This document shows positions 41,897 to 50,643 of a DNA stretch of 64,000 bases, piece after piece. The DNA comes from Streptomyces monashensis (GTDB lineage Bacteria; Actinomycetota; Actinomycetes; Streptomycetales; Streptomycetaceae). The translations under genes and the position numbers were made by a program. The notes under the pieces are model-generated. The model was not told where the DNA came from and made no database searches. It worked only from the letters and a program-made list of their open reading frames with translations. The stretch covers positions 62,001 to 126,000 of the forward strand of contig NZ_MLYO01000031.1 of assembly GCF_001866665.1 (NCBI RefSeq). The letters are read 5' to 3'. Numbering within the stretch: the first letter of the stretch is position 1; each line of letters begins with the position of its first letter.

Positions 41897-43522
41897 ATGC
41901 ACGCTGATCTTCTCTTCACCGGCGGCCCCGTGTTCACCCCCGAGGGTCGTACGGCGAGCGCCGTGGCCGTCACCGGTGACCGGATCACCGCCGTCGGGCA
42001 CGACGAGGTACGTGAACTCGCCGGGCCGCGCACCGAGGTGGTGGACCTCGCCGGACGGCTGCTGCTGCCCGGCTTCCAGGACGCGCACGTCCATCCGGTG
42101 CCGGCCGGGCTGGAGCTGACCCAGTGCGATCTGACGGGGGCGAGGACGGCCGAGGAGTCCGTGGCCGCCGTACGCGCCTATGCGGACGACCGTCCCGACC
42201 GGACGTGGATCCTCGGCGGCGGCTGGTCGATGGAGGCGTTCGCGGGCGGTACGCCGGCCAAGGAACTGCTCGACGCGGTCGTACCGGACCGGCCGGTGTA
42301 TCTGCCCAACCGGGACCATCACGGCGCCTGGGTCAACAGCCGGGCGCTGGAGCTGGCCGGTATCGGCCGGGACACCCCCGACCCGGCCGACGGACGGATC
42401 GAGCGGGACGCCTCCGGCGAGCCGAGCGGCACCCTCCAGGAGGGGGCGATGCGGCTGGTCGGCCGGCTGACCCCGCCCGCGACCCCCGCCGACCGGCTGG
42501 CCGCGCTGCTGCACGCCCAGCGGCATCTGCACGCGCTCGGCATCACCGCCTGGCAGGACGCGCTGGTCGGCGACTTCCTCGGCATGGCCGACCCGGCCGG
42601 GGCGTATGTCGCCGCGGCCCGGGACGGTTCCCTCACGGCGCGGGTGCGCGGCGCCCTGTGGTGGGACCGGGAGCGGGGCGCCGAGCAGATTCCCGAACTG
42701 GTGGAGAAGCGCCGGGAGTTGGACCACGGTCGGTTCCGGGCGGGCACGGTGAAGCTGATGCTGGACGGGGTCGCGGAGAACGGTACGGCCGCGCTACTCG
42801 ACCCCTATCTGGACCGGTGCGGGTGCGCGACCGCCAACCGGGGCAAGAGCTTCGTCGATCCGGGTCGACTGCCCACGTACGTCACCGAGTTGGACGCCCT
42901 CGGCTTCCAGTGCCACTTCCACGCGCTCGGCGACCGGGCCGTACGGGACGCGCTGGACGCCGTCGAGGCGGCGCGGGCCGCGAACGGGCCGCGCGACACC
43001 CGGCCGCACCTCGCCCACCTCCAGGTCGTGCATCCGGACGACGTACCGCGGTTCGCCCGGCTCGGCGCCACCGCGAACATCCAGCCGCTGTGGGCCGCGC
43101 ACGAGCCGCAGATGGACGAGCTGACGATCCCCTTCCTCGGGGCCGAACGGGCCTCCTGGCAGTACCCGTTCGGGGCGCTGCTGCGGTCCGGGGCGCGGCT
43201 CGCGGCGGGCAGCGACTGGCCAGTGAGCAGCCCCGATCCGCTCCAGGGCATCCATGTCGCGGTCAACCGGGTCGAACCGGGCGGCGGCGGACCGGTGTTC
43301 CTGCCCGGTCAGCGGCTGGACCTCGCGGACGCGCTGAGCGCGTACACGGCCGGGTCGGCGTACGTGAACCACCTGGACGACACCGGCCGGGTGGCCGTCG
43401 GGGCGCTCGCCGACCTGGTGGTGCTCGACCGGGACCCGCTCGCCGGTCCGCCGGAGGCGATCGCCGAGACGGCCGTGGCGCTCACCTATGTGGGCGGGGA
43501 GCGGGTGTACGGCGCGCCGTGA
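41897..43522 (+). CDS. YtcJ-like amidohydrolase (amidohydrolase family 3)
   Basis: A 541-residue metal-dependent hydrolase. The first metal site is in LPGFQDAHVHP (His-x-His), further ligand histidines appear in FHALGDRAVRDA and HLAHLQVVHPDD, and an aspartate in AAGSDWPVSSPDPL completes the set. The N- and C-terminal beta-sandwich is typical (ADLLFTGGPVFTPEG; GALADLVVLDRDPL). Substrates of this family are mostly N-acyl amino acids or cyclic amides. ATG at 41897 is five bases after AAAGG. It forms an operon with the APC permease. Confidence 0.92.
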   Translation: MHADLLFTGGPVFTPEGRTASAVAVTGDRITAVGHDEVRELAGPRTEVVDLAGRLLLPGFQDAHVHPVPAGLELTQCDLTGARTAEESVAAVRAYADDRPDRTWILGGGWSMEAFAGGTPAKELLDAVVPDRPVYLPNRDHHGAWVNSRALELAGIGRDTPDPADGRIERDASGEPSGTLQEGAMRLVGRLTPPATPADRLAALLHAQRHLHALGITAWQDALVGDFLGMADPAGAYVAAARDGSLTARVRGALWWDRERGAEQIPELVEKRRELDHGRFRAGTVKLMLDGVAENGTAALLDPYLDRCGCATANRGKSFVDPGRLPTYVTELDALGFQCHFHALGDRAVRDALDAVEAARAANGPRDTRPHLAHLQVVHPDDVPRFARLGATANIQPLWAAHEPQMDELTIPFLGAERASWQYPFGALLRSGARLAAGSDWPVSSPDPLQGIHVAVNRVEPGGGGPVFLPGQRLDLADALSAYTAGSAYVNHLDDTGRVAVGALADLVVLDRDPLAGPPEAIAETAVALTYVGGERVYGAP

Positions 43523-43523
43523 T

Positions 43524-44492
43524 TCAGCGGGCCCGCTGGAACGTCCGGCGGTAGGCCTGCGGGGACACCCCGATCGCCGCGTGCAGGTGCTGGCGCAGCG
43601 AGGCTCCGGTGGCGAAGCCGACCTCGGCGGCGATCCGGTCCACCGGCAGGTCGCTGGACTCCAGGAGATGACGGGCGCGGGCGACGCGCTGCTGGATCAG
43701 CCAGCGGCCGGGGCTGAGGCCGACCTCGTCGCGGAAGCGGCGGGCGAAGGTGCGCAGGCTCATCCGGGCGTGGCCGGCGAGGTCGGTCAGGGTGAGCGGC
43801 TCGCCGAGCCGCTCCAGGGCCCACAGGCGGGTCCCGGCCGTGCTCGCCGCGCCGCTCTGCGGGACGGGCTGCTCGATGTACTGGGCCTGGCCGCCGTCCC
43901 GGAAGGGCGGGACGACACAGCAGCGGGCGACGAAGTTGGCCAGCTCGCTGCCGTGGTCGGTGCGCACCATGTGCAGGCAGACGTCGACCCCGGCGGCGGC
44001 GCCGGCCGAGGTGAGGATGCGGCCGTCGGCGACGAAGAGGACGTCCGGGTCGAGGTCGACCTGCGGGAAGCGGCGCCGGAACGGCTCCGTCATGTGCCAG
44101 TGGGTGGTGGCGCTGCGGCCGTCGAGCAGGCCGGCCTCGGCGAGGACGAACGCGGCCGTGCAGATCGAGACGATCCGGGCGTCCGGGCGGATGCGGGCGA
44201 GCGCGGCGGCGACCTCGGCGGGCAGTTCGCCGGGGATGTACGCCGGGGGCATGGAGGCGACGACCACCGTGTCCGCCGTGTCCAGGATCTCGGGGCCGTG
44301 CTGGACGCCGATCGTGAAGTCGGCGCTGCTGCGCACCGGCCGGCCGTCGACCGAGCAGGTCAGCACCTCGTAGTGGCCGTCGGCCGCGCCGAGGATGCGG
44401 CTGGGGATGCCCAGCTCGAAGGGGTAGACGCCGTCCAGGGCCAGCACGGCCACCCGCTCGGGGCGCCGGGTGCGCAGCGGTGCATCAGGCAT
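43524..44492 (-). CDS. GlxA-type AraC regulator with DJ-1/PfpI domain
   Basis: A 322-residue regulator. Residues 10-190 form a class I glutamine-amidotransferase-like (DJ-1/PfpI) domain, with a cysteine at the nucleophile-elbow position (RIVSICTAAFVLAEAG). Residues 210-320 hold the AraC helix-turn-helix pair (TLTDLAGHARMSLRTFARRF; VDRIAAEVGFATGASLRQHL). Enzyme activity is not expected in this family; the domain senses a ligand. It is divergent from the oxidoreductase gene, 71 bases apart, with an imperfect inverted repeat between. Confidence 0.92.
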   Translation of the reverse strand: MPDAPLRTRRPERVAVLALDGVYPFELGIPSRILGAADGHYEVLTCSVDGRPVRSSADFTIGVQHGPEILDTADTVVVASMPPAYIPGELPAEVAAALARIRPDARIVSICTAAFVLAEAGLLDGRSATTHWHMTEPFRRRFPQVDLDPDVLFVADGRILTSAGAAAGVDVCLHMVRTDHGSELANFVARCCVVPPFRDGGQAQYIEQPVPQSGAASTAGTRLWALERLGEPLTLTDLAGHARMSLRTFARRFRDEVGLSPGRWLIQQRVARARHLLESSDLPVDRIAAEVGFATGASLRQHLHAAIGVSPQAYRRTFQRAR

Positions 44493-44525
44493 GGCAGGAT
44501 CCTATCGGAAGGTGGCTGTCATGCC
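44488..44525. promoter_or_regulatory. imperfect inverted repeat between GlxA-type regulator and oxidoreductase
   Basis: GGCATGGCA (44488-44496) faces TGTCATGCC (44517-44525), eight of nine bases complementary. The left arm covers the start codon of the regulator, so it may be its autoregulatory site. Confidence 0.35.
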
Positions 44526-44563
44526 ATTTCCCGGCCGCGCGAACCCGGGCAGGCTGGGTGACC

Positions 44564-45514
44564 ATGAGCGATGTGAACACGATGCGAGCCATCAGCCAGG
44601 ACGTCCTCGGCGGTCCCGAGGTGCTGCGGGAAGTGGAGCTGGAGCGGCCGAAGCCGGGGCCTAACCAGGTGCTCGTCCGGGTGCGGGCCGCCGGGGTCAA
44701 CCCCACCGACTGGAAGCACCGGGCCCTCGGCGTCTTCCTGGGCGAGCCGCCGTTCGTGCTGGGCTGGGACGTGTCCGGCGAGGTCGCCGAGACCGGGATC
44801 GGCGTGGCCGCCTTCGCGCCGGGCGACGAGGTCTTCGGCATGCTGCCCTACCCCTACGGCGCCGGCTCGCACGCCGAGTACGTGCTCGCGCCGGTGCGTG
44901 CCCTCACGCGCAAGCCGGCCTCCCTCGACCATGTGCAGGCGGGCGCACTGCCGTTGGTGTCCCTGACCGCCTGGCAGGCGCTGACCGAGCACGCGGACGT
45001 CCGGCCCGGGCAGCGCGTGCTGATCCACGCGGCGGCCGGCGGGGTCGGGCACGTGGCGGTGCAGATCGCCAAGGCGCGGGGCGCGTACGTGATCGGGACG
45101 GCGAGCGCGGGCAAGCACGACTTCCTGCGGGAGATCGGCGTGGACGAGCCGGTCGACTACCGCACCACCGACGTCACCGGGACCGTGCGGGACGTCGACG
45201 TCGTCCTGGACACCCTCGGCGGGGACACCTCCGTCGCCTCGCTGCGGATGCTGCGGCCGGGCGGTGTCCTGGTGTCGATCCTGCCCGTGGGCTCCCGGGA
45301 ACTCGACGACGAGGCCGAGCGGCTCGGCGTACGGGCCGTGCGCATGCTGGTGGACGCCGACCGCGCCGGGATGGAGGCGATCGCGGAGCTGGCGTCCGCG
45401 GGGAAGCTGACGGCGACGATCGCCGGGACGTTCCCGCTGGCCGACGCGGCGAAGGCGCACGCCCTGGGCGAGACCGGCCGGACGACGGGGAAGCTGGTGC
45501 TGCTGGCCGGCTGA
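44564..45514 (+). CDS. NADP-dependent quinone-oxidoreductase-like enzyme (zinc-free MDR)
   Basis: A 316-residue medium-chain dehydrogenase/reductase. The Rossmann motif is in VLIHAAAGGVGHVAVQIAKARGAYVIGTAS and the N-terminal GroES-like domain in VLVRVRAAGVNPTDWK. The cysteine and histidine ligands of the zinc branch are absent, so it belongs with quinone oxidoreductases. ATG at 44564 has a weak ribosome site. The divergent GlxA-type gene probably regulates it. A strong hairpin follows the stop. Confidence 0.9.
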   Translation: MSDVNTMRAISQDVLGGPEVLREVELERPKPGPNQVLVRVRAAGVNPTDWKHRALGVFLGEPPFVLGWDVSGEVAETGIGVAAFAPGDEVFGMLPYPYGAGSHAEYVLAPVRALTRKPASLDHVQAGALPLVSLTAWQALTEHADVRPGQRVLIHAAAGGVGHVAVQIAKARGAYVIGTASAGKHDFLREIGVDEPVDYRTTDVTGTVRDVDVVLDTLGGDTSVASLRMLRPGGVLVSILPVGSRELDDEAERLGVRAVRMLVDADRAGMEAIAELASAGKLTATIAGTFPLADAAKAHALGETGRTTGKLVLLAG

Positions 45515-45526
45515 GGACGAGCAGCG

Positions 45527-45558
45527 GGCGCCCGTCGGACATCCGGTCGACGGGCGCC
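45527..45558 (+). terminator. terminator of the oxidoreductase gene
   Basis: A perfect 11-base stem (45527-45537 with 45548-45558) and a 10-base loop, 12 bases past the stop. Confidence 0.75.
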
Positions 45559-45671
45559 GAAACCCGTCGACATATGTCAATCGAACATGCTCAAATTCCT
45601 CCCGCGGAGGGTAACTTGACGGTCGGGAACTGACCTGGAACGGCCGGGCGCGGGTGGGAGGTGAGACGGTC

Positions 45672-46052
45672 GTGCGGGACGAGCGTGCACCCTTCCACCG
45701 CCATCTGCGGGTCTACGAGCACCGGGCGCACACGGTACTGGAGCTGCGGGGCGAGATCGACCTCGTCTCGGCGACGGAGATCGGCCCGCTGCTGGACCGG
45801 TTCACCGGCCGGCCCGGCGCCCGGGTCGTGATCGACCTGGGTCCGGTGGAGTTCTTCGACTGCTCGGGGCTGCGGCTGCTGCACCGGGCCCGCTCCCGGG
45901 TGCTGGACGGCGGCGGGCAGCTGTACCTGGTGTGCGCGCAGCCGCTGACCCTGCGTGTCCTGGAGGCCACCGGCTTGTCCCGGCTGCTGCCCGCGCATCC
46001 GAGCCTGGACGCGGCCCTGGCCCGGCCCGGAGCCGCGTCCGGCTCGCTGTGA
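45672..46052 (+). CDS. STAS-domain anti-sigma factor antagonist
   Basis: A 126-residue STAS protein. The strand-helix pattern VLELRGEIDLVSATEIGPLL and the phosphorylation site FFDCSGLRLLHRA are canonical, with Ser65 the expected target of an RsbW-like kinase. When unphosphorylated such proteins bind the anti-sigma factor and free the sigma factor. GTG at 45672 is ten bases after GGAGG; GTG at 45654 is possible. No anti-sigma or sigma gene is adjacent. The SpoIIE/HATPase protein at 18806-21175 is of the kind that acts on STAS proteins, but a link is unproven. Confidence 0.9.
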   Translation: MRDERAPFHRHLRVYEHRAHTVLELRGEIDLVSATEIGPLLDRFTGRPGARVVIDLGPVEFFDCSGLRLLHRARSRVLDGGGQLYLVCAQPLTLRVLEATGLSRLLPAHPSLDAALARPGAASGSL

Positions 46053-46071
46053 CCGGCACCTGCCCCGTGCG

Positions 46072-47016
46072 CTACGCGTGCTCGAACAGGGCGCTCACCG
46101 ATTCACCGTTGTGGATGCGCCGGACCGCCTCGGCCAGGGCGGGGGCGATGGACAACACCCGGAGCTTTCCGGTGTGTTCGTCCTCCGGCACCGGAACGGT
46201 GTTGGTGCAGACGATCTCCAGGACGTCCGGCTGCTCGCTCAGCCGTTTGACGGCGCCGCCCGCGAACACTCCGTGCGTGCACGCCACCCGGATCGAGCGA
46301 GGCCCCGACTCCCGGAGTCTGTCGAGGAGTTCGAGCACGGTGCTGCCCTTGGCGATCTCGTCGTCCAGCACGATGACATCGCGGCCGGTGACATCGCCGA
46401 TGACGGAGCTGATGCTCACCCGGTCGTCGGCGTAGCGCTGTTTGGCGCCGGCCGCCACCTGCGCCCCGATCAGCCGGGCGAAGGCGGCGGCTTGCTTGGC
46501 GTTGCCGAGGTCGGGCGAGACGACCGTGGTGCGCGTCAGGTCGTACTGCCTGAAGTGCGCGGCCAGTTCGCGCAGCGCGTGCAGATGGTCCACCGGCACC
46601 GAGAAGAAGCCGTGCACCTGTGGGGCGTGCAGGGTCATGGCGAGCACCCGGCGGGCGCCGGCCGCGACCAGCAGGTCGGCGACCAGACGCCCGCCCAGCG
46701 AGATGCGCGGCGCGTCCTTCTTGTCGGAGCGGGCGTAGGAGTAGTGCGGCATGACGACCGTGATCCGGGCCGCCGAGGCGCCCCGGGCGGCGTCGCACAT
46801 CAGCAGCAGTTCCACCAGGTGCTCCTGCACCGGCCGGACCAGCGGCTGGATCAGGAAGACGTCCCGCTCCCGGCAGTTGGCCTGGAGCTGCACCTCGAGG
46901 CAGTCGTTGGCGAACCGGCTGACCCGGGTCGGGCTGAGCGGCACCGAGAGGTGGGCGCAGACCTCCCGGGCCAGTTCGGGATGAGCACTGCCGCTGAAGA
47001 CGGAGATGTCCCGCAC
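46072..47016 (-). CDS. ribose-phosphate pyrophosphokinase (PRPP synthetase) family protein
   Basis: A 314-residue enzyme making PRPP from ribose 5-phosphate and ATP. The N-terminal start DISVFSGSAHPELAREV, the flexible loop MPHYSYARSDKKDAPRISLGGRLVADLL and the segment VVSPDLGNAKQA are typical of class I enzymes. The PRPP-binding loop reads VIVLDDEIAKGSTVLE in place of the usual DDMIDTAGT, so two to four residues of the loop differ. It may be a second, variant copy next to a housekeeping prs elsewhere. GTG at 47016 follows GAGGAGC. It is 42 bases downstream of the GT39 gene on the same strand. Confidence 0.85.
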   Translation of the reverse strand: MRDISVFSGSAHPELAREVCAHLSVPLSPTRVSRFANDCLEVQLQANCRERDVFLIQPLVRPVQEHLVELLLMCDAARGASAARITVVMPHYSYARSDKKDAPRISLGGRLVADLLVAAGARRVLAMTLHAPQVHGFFSVPVDHLHALRELAAHFRQYDLTRTTVVSPDLGNAKQAAAFARLIGAQVAAGAKQRYADDRVSISSVIGDVTGRDVIVLDDEIAKGSTVLELLDRLRESGPRSIRVACTHGVFAGGAVKRLSEQPDVLEIVCTNTVPVPEDEHTGKLRVLSIAPALAEAVRRIHNGESVSALFEHA

Positions 47017-47058
47017 GATCCGCTCCTCGCATGATCGGCACCGGCTGCCGGGCTCATG

Positions 47059-49518
47059 CTACTGGCCCCGCCCGCACCGGTAGAGCGTCTGTGCGCCGGC
47101 CGTCGCCCCGACGCGTCCCGCCGGGGACGGCGCCGCGGCGGCGGAGTCCGTGCCGCCGTAGGCCGAGGCCGGGACCTCGGTGCAGGTGGCCTGTACCCAG
47201 GCGGTGATCTGCGTGGCGGCCGTCTGTCCGGCGGCCGGCGTGGCCTGCTTCACGACGCCCGCGGCCGTCCGCTCACCGGTGACCGCCTGCCCGGCGCCCC
47301 CGAACACGGCGCCCATGCCCCGTCCGCCGCCGAGCAGCACGTAGCGCACCGTGCCGTCGGCGACGAGCTGCTGGAACCGGCCCTCGGTCGGGAACGGCAC
47401 GCGCCCGCTGAAGCCGCCGACCGGCAGCACGTGGGCACCGGCCGCCAGGATGTACGGCGATGCCGTGCTCCAGCTGGTGGTGGCGAACAGGTAGGCCGCG
47501 GAGCCCTGGTGGGCGCGGGTGTAGTCGAGCAGCCGCCGCTGCACCGCGGTCAGTGCGCCGGTCCCGGACGCGCCGCCGAAGCCGCCCATGCCGCCGCCGG
47601 CCCCGGTCCTGGTCATGCCGCGCGTGCCGCCCCGGCTCGCCCGCCCGAAGGCGGCACCTCCGGCCCAGGCCGTCTGCCCGAGCCGTCCGGTCCCAGGGCG
47701 CGTCCCGCCGAAGCCGCGCCCGGAGGCGGACGGGCCGACCGCGCCCATGGTGTTGGTGCGGTACGACGGGGCGAAGACCTGCACCGCCCAGGCGCTCGGG
47801 GCGATGAGGAGGGCGGCCAGCGCGGCGGCGAGCCCGGCGAGCGCGAACCGGCCGCCGGCCCGCTGCCCGCCCGTCCGGGCCAGGAAGAGCAGCGCCAGAC
47901 CGGCGACGGCGAGCACGCCCACGGTGGGCGCCAGCCACGGCGCGAAGGACGTGAACTGCCCGGCGAGATACGCGGCCCAGGCCGCCGTCGCCGCCACCGC
48001 GCCCGGCAGGGCCCAGGCGCGGGGGCCGCCGGCCCGGTAGGCGCGCCACATCAGCACGGTCCCGGCACCGGTGAGCGCGGCGAGCGGCACGGCGATCACG
48101 CCCATGTAGTACGTGTGCCCGGCGACGCTGCCGGCGCTGAAGACCAGGAAGTACAGGGCCAGCCAGGTGCTCCACAGGACGTACCCGGCGCGCAGTCGGT
48201 CCGTGCGCGGCCGTCCCCGGGACCACAGCAGTCCGCACACCGCGGCGATGGCGGCGATCGGGTAGAACCAGCCGGTCTGGGAGGCGAGCGACGTGCCGAA
48301 CATCTTCGACCAGCCGTTCTGGTCACCGCCGAAGCCACCGCCGCCGCCACCTGCCCGTCCGGCCGCCGTGCCCGCACTCGTGGATCCGCCCGGGTTCCGG
48401 GCCGCCCCCAAGCCCTGCGCACCCCGCGCGCCGAAGGCACCGGAACCGCCGGGCGCGCGGTCCCCGCCGAAGGCGCGGTCACCGCTGTGCGCACGGTGAC
48501 CGGCACCGCCGAACGCTCCCGCGCCCGTCGCCGTCCCCGTCGCCGGACCGGTTCCCGACCCGGTGCCCCGACCGGTCGCCTGGCCGAGGCCCTGCCCGGT
48601 GCGGGCGTGGCCGCCGCCTCCGCCGCCCTGAGTCGAGCTGATGCTCCCCGTCGAGGCCGCGCTGATGCCGAGCGAGGAGAACCGGGTCAGGAAGTTGTAG
48701 CCGACGACCATGCTGAACGCGGAGTTGTTGGTGGTGCCGTCCACATAGGGCCGGTCCTTGGCCGGGGTGAGGGTGACGGCGAGCATCCACGACGCCGACA
48801 CCGCGGTCATCACCACGGCGGAGACGCCGAGGTGGGCCAGCCGCCGGCGCAGCGTGAGCGGTGCTGAGACCAGGTAGACGAGGGCGAGCGCGGGCAGGAC
48901 GGCCCACGCCTCCAGCATCTTGGCCTGGAAACCGACGCCGACCCATACACCGGCCAGGACCAGCGGGCGCAGCCGGCCGGCCAGGGCGGCCCGCTGGGTG
49001 GCCTCGGCCGCCAGCAGCAGGCACAGCGTGAACATCGGGTCCTCGACCGCGGTGCGGAACAGCCCGACCGCGACGGGGGTCACCAGGAACGCCGCCCCGG
49101 CGATCAGCGCCGCGTGCACTCCGGCCCACCGGCGCACGATGCGGTGCAGCACCAGCAGGCTCGCCACGCCCTCCAGGACCTGGGGCAGGGTCAGTGCCCA
49201 CGGATGGAATCCGAAGAGCCGCGCGGACAACGCCTGTGGCCAGAGGAATCCCGGCAATTTGTCGAGAGTGATGGAATTACCGGGATCGAAAGAGCCGTAG
49301 AAGAAAGCCTTCCAGCTCTCCGTCATGCTGCGGGCGGCACTCGCGTAGAACGTGTGGTACTCGCTGCGGTCGATGCCCCAGGCGTACAGCACGGCGGCGA
49401 GCACGACGAGAATCAGCAGTACAGGACGGGCGTACGCGGGCTCGCCCTGCGGTGACCGCCATGGCTGGCGGCGATCGGCACCGGTGGGGGCGGCTGCGTG
49501 GAGGACGTTCGTGGCCAT
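47059..49518 (-). CDS. GT39-family membrane glycosyltransferase (ArnT/PMT-like)
   Basis: An 819-residue polytopic glycosyltransferase of the GT-C fold. The acidic catalytic motif region comes in the first outer loop (WGIDRSEYHTFYASAARSMTESW), followed by the helix region DKLPGFLWPQALSARLFGFHPWAL. About 11 membrane helices run to residue 590. A Gly/Thr/Ala-rich, low-complexity loop of about 110 residues interrupts the middle, and a second Gly-rich stretch precedes the C-terminal outer domain. It would transfer a sugar from a polyprenyl phosphate at the outer membrane face. Relatives in this genus are called glycosyltransferase family 39 proteins, with no known acceptor. Confidence 0.87.
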   Translation of the reverse strand: MATNVLHAAAPTGADRRQPWRSPQGEPAYARPVLLILVVLAAVLYAWGIDRSEYHTFYASAARSMTESWKAFFYGSFDPGNSITLDKLPGFLWPQALSARLFGFHPWALTLPQVLEGVASLLVLHRIVRRWAGVHAALIAGAAFLVTPVAVGLFRTAVEDPMFTLCLLLAAEATQRAALAGRLRPLVLAGVWVGVGFQAKMLEAWAVLPALALVYLVSAPLTLRRRLAHLGVSAVVMTAVSASWMLAVTLTPAKDRPYVDGTTNNSAFSMVVGYNFLTRFSSLGISAASTGSISSTQGGGGGGHARTGQGLGQATGRGTGSGTGPATGTATGAGAFGGAGHRAHSGDRAFGGDRAPGGSGAFGARGAQGLGAARNPGGSTSAGTAAGRAGGGGGGFGGDQNGWSKMFGTSLASQTGWFYPIAAIAAVCGLLWSRGRPRTDRLRAGYVLWSTWLALYFLVFSAGSVAGHTYYMGVIAVPLAALTGAGTVLMWRAYRAGGPRAWALPGAVAATAAWAAYLAGQFTSFAPWLAPTVGVLAVAGLALLFLARTGGQRAGGRFALAGLAAALAALLIAPSAWAVQVFAPSYRTNTMGAVGPSASGRGFGGTRPGTGRLGQTAWAGGAAFGRASRGGTRGMTRTGAGGGMGGFGGASGTGALTAVQRRLLDYTRAHQGSAAYLFATTSWSTASPYILAAGAHVLPVGGFSGRVPFPTEGRFQQLVADGTVRYVLLGGGRGMGAVFGGAGQAVTGERTAAGVVKQATPAAGQTAATQITAWVQATCTEVPASAYGGTDSAAAAPSPAGRVGATAGAQTLYRCGRGQ

Positions 49519-49671
49519 GGGCAGCAGTCTTCGGCACGCCGTGCGCCCATAACGCCGATGCGGGCCGTTTTCAAGGAAACTCTCACCGCGTCAAGGGTTG
49601 TTCTTTAACCGCATGACATCGCAATGACGCCGGTCAAGTGAATTCCTTACCGGCGGGGTAGCACATTTTCA

Positions 49672-49688
49672 TCTGACGGTTCGTCAGA
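49672..49688. promoter_or_regulatory. operator-like inverted repeat upstream of the GH16 gene
   Basis: TCTGACG-GTT-CGTCAGA, a perfect 7-base repeat 88 bases before the GH16 start, in the gap between the divergent GT39 and GH16 genes. Confidence 0.45.
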
Positions 49689-49730
49689 AATAGGTCTGTA
49701 CCGGAGTGTTGACGACCACTTATCTCACCC

Positions 49731-49741
49731 CTTGAATCAAG
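49731..49741. promoter_or_regulatory. palindrome upstream of the GH16 gene
   Basis: CTTGA-A-TCAAG, 35 bases before the GH16 start and probably near its transcription start. Possibly a second regulator site. Confidence 0.35.
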
Positions 49742-49776
49742 AGGCGACTCACCCCCCCCACAGTGAACGGAGAGTC

Positions 49777-50631
49777 ATGGCTTCCCCACGCCTGCTCCGC
49801 AGTTGCCTCTTCGCCGCCCTGTCCGCCGCCCTGGTCGGCACCGCCGCCGTCGGCCCGGCCCGGGCGCAGACCGCCGCTCCGCACGCGGCAGCCGTCACCA
49901 CCTTCTCCGACACCTTCGACGGGCCCGCGGGCGCCGCGGTCGACTCCTCGAAGTGGACGCTGGAGACCGGCGACAACGTCAACAACCACGAGCGGGAGTA
50001 CTACACGTCCGGGACGGACAACGCGGCCCTGGACGGCCAGGGACACCTGGTGATCACGGCCCGCAAGGAGAACCCGGCCGGGTACCAGTGCTGGTACGGC
50101 ACCTGCCAGTACACCTCGGCCCGGCTGAACACGGCCGGGAAGTTCAACGCCCGGTACGGGCATGTCGAGGCACGGATGAAGATCCCGCGCGGGCAGGGCA
50201 TGTGGCCGGCCTTCTGGATGCTCGGCACGCCGGTCAACTGGCCGGACTCGGGCGAGATCGACGTGATGGAGAACGTCGGCTTCGAGCCCTCGACCGTGCA
50301 CGGCACCATCCACGGCCCCGGCTACTCCGGCTCCGGCGGCATCGGCGCGGCGTACTCGCTGCCGAACGGGCAGGCCTTCGCGGACGCCTTCCACACCTTC
50401 GCCGTGGACTGGGCGCCCGGCTCGATCACCTGGTCGGTGGACGGGACCGTCTACGAGCGGCGCACGCCCGCCGACCTGGGCGGCGGGACATGGGTGTTCG
50501 ACGACAAGCCCTTCTTCCTGATCCTGAACCTGGCCGTCGGCGGCTACTGGCCCGGCGACCCCGACGGCTCCACGCGGTTCCCGCAGCAGCTGGTGGTGGA
50601 CTCGGTGTCGGTGACGACGAGCAACGGCTGA
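49777..50631 (+). CDS. secreted GH16 endo-beta-1,3-glucanase-like enzyme
   Basis: A 284-residue glycoside hydrolase family 16 protein. A signal peptide (about 1-30, ending ARA-QT) precedes a jelly-roll domain with the catalytic motif GEIDVMEN: nucleophile Glu160, Asp162 and acid/base Glu165. WPAFWMLG before it and HTFAVDWAPGSITWSVDG after it are typical of laminarinase-type members. No carbohydrate-binding module is attached. GGAG lies six bases upstream of the ATG. Two inverted repeats upstream suggest induction by substrate. Confidence 0.93.
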   Translation: MASPRLLRSCLFAALSAALVGTAAVGPARAQTAAPHAAAVTTFSDTFDGPAGAAVDSSKWTLETGDNVNNHEREYYTSGTDNAALDGQGHLVITARKENPAGYQCWYGTCQYTSARLNTAGKFNARYGHVEARMKIPRGQGMWPAFWMLGTPVNWPDSGEIDVMENVGFEPSTVHGTIHGPGYSGSGGIGAAYSLPNGQAFADAFHTFAVDWAPGSITWSVDGTVYERRTPADLGGGTWVFDDKPFFLILNLAVGGYWPGDPDGSTRFPQQLVVDSVSVTTSNG

Positions 50632-50643
50632 GCCGGACCGGGC

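Noticed and set aside
45609..45614. GGGTAA upstream of the STAS gene as a SigB-type -10 box
   Set aside because: No GTTT-like -35 box is found 14-16 bases upstream, so the match is too weak to report as a promoter.
15442..50631. GH2, GH114 and GH16 enzymes plus deacetylase as one polysaccharide-use locus
   Set aside because: They are spread over 35 kb with unrelated genes and separate promoters between them, and share no operator I can see.
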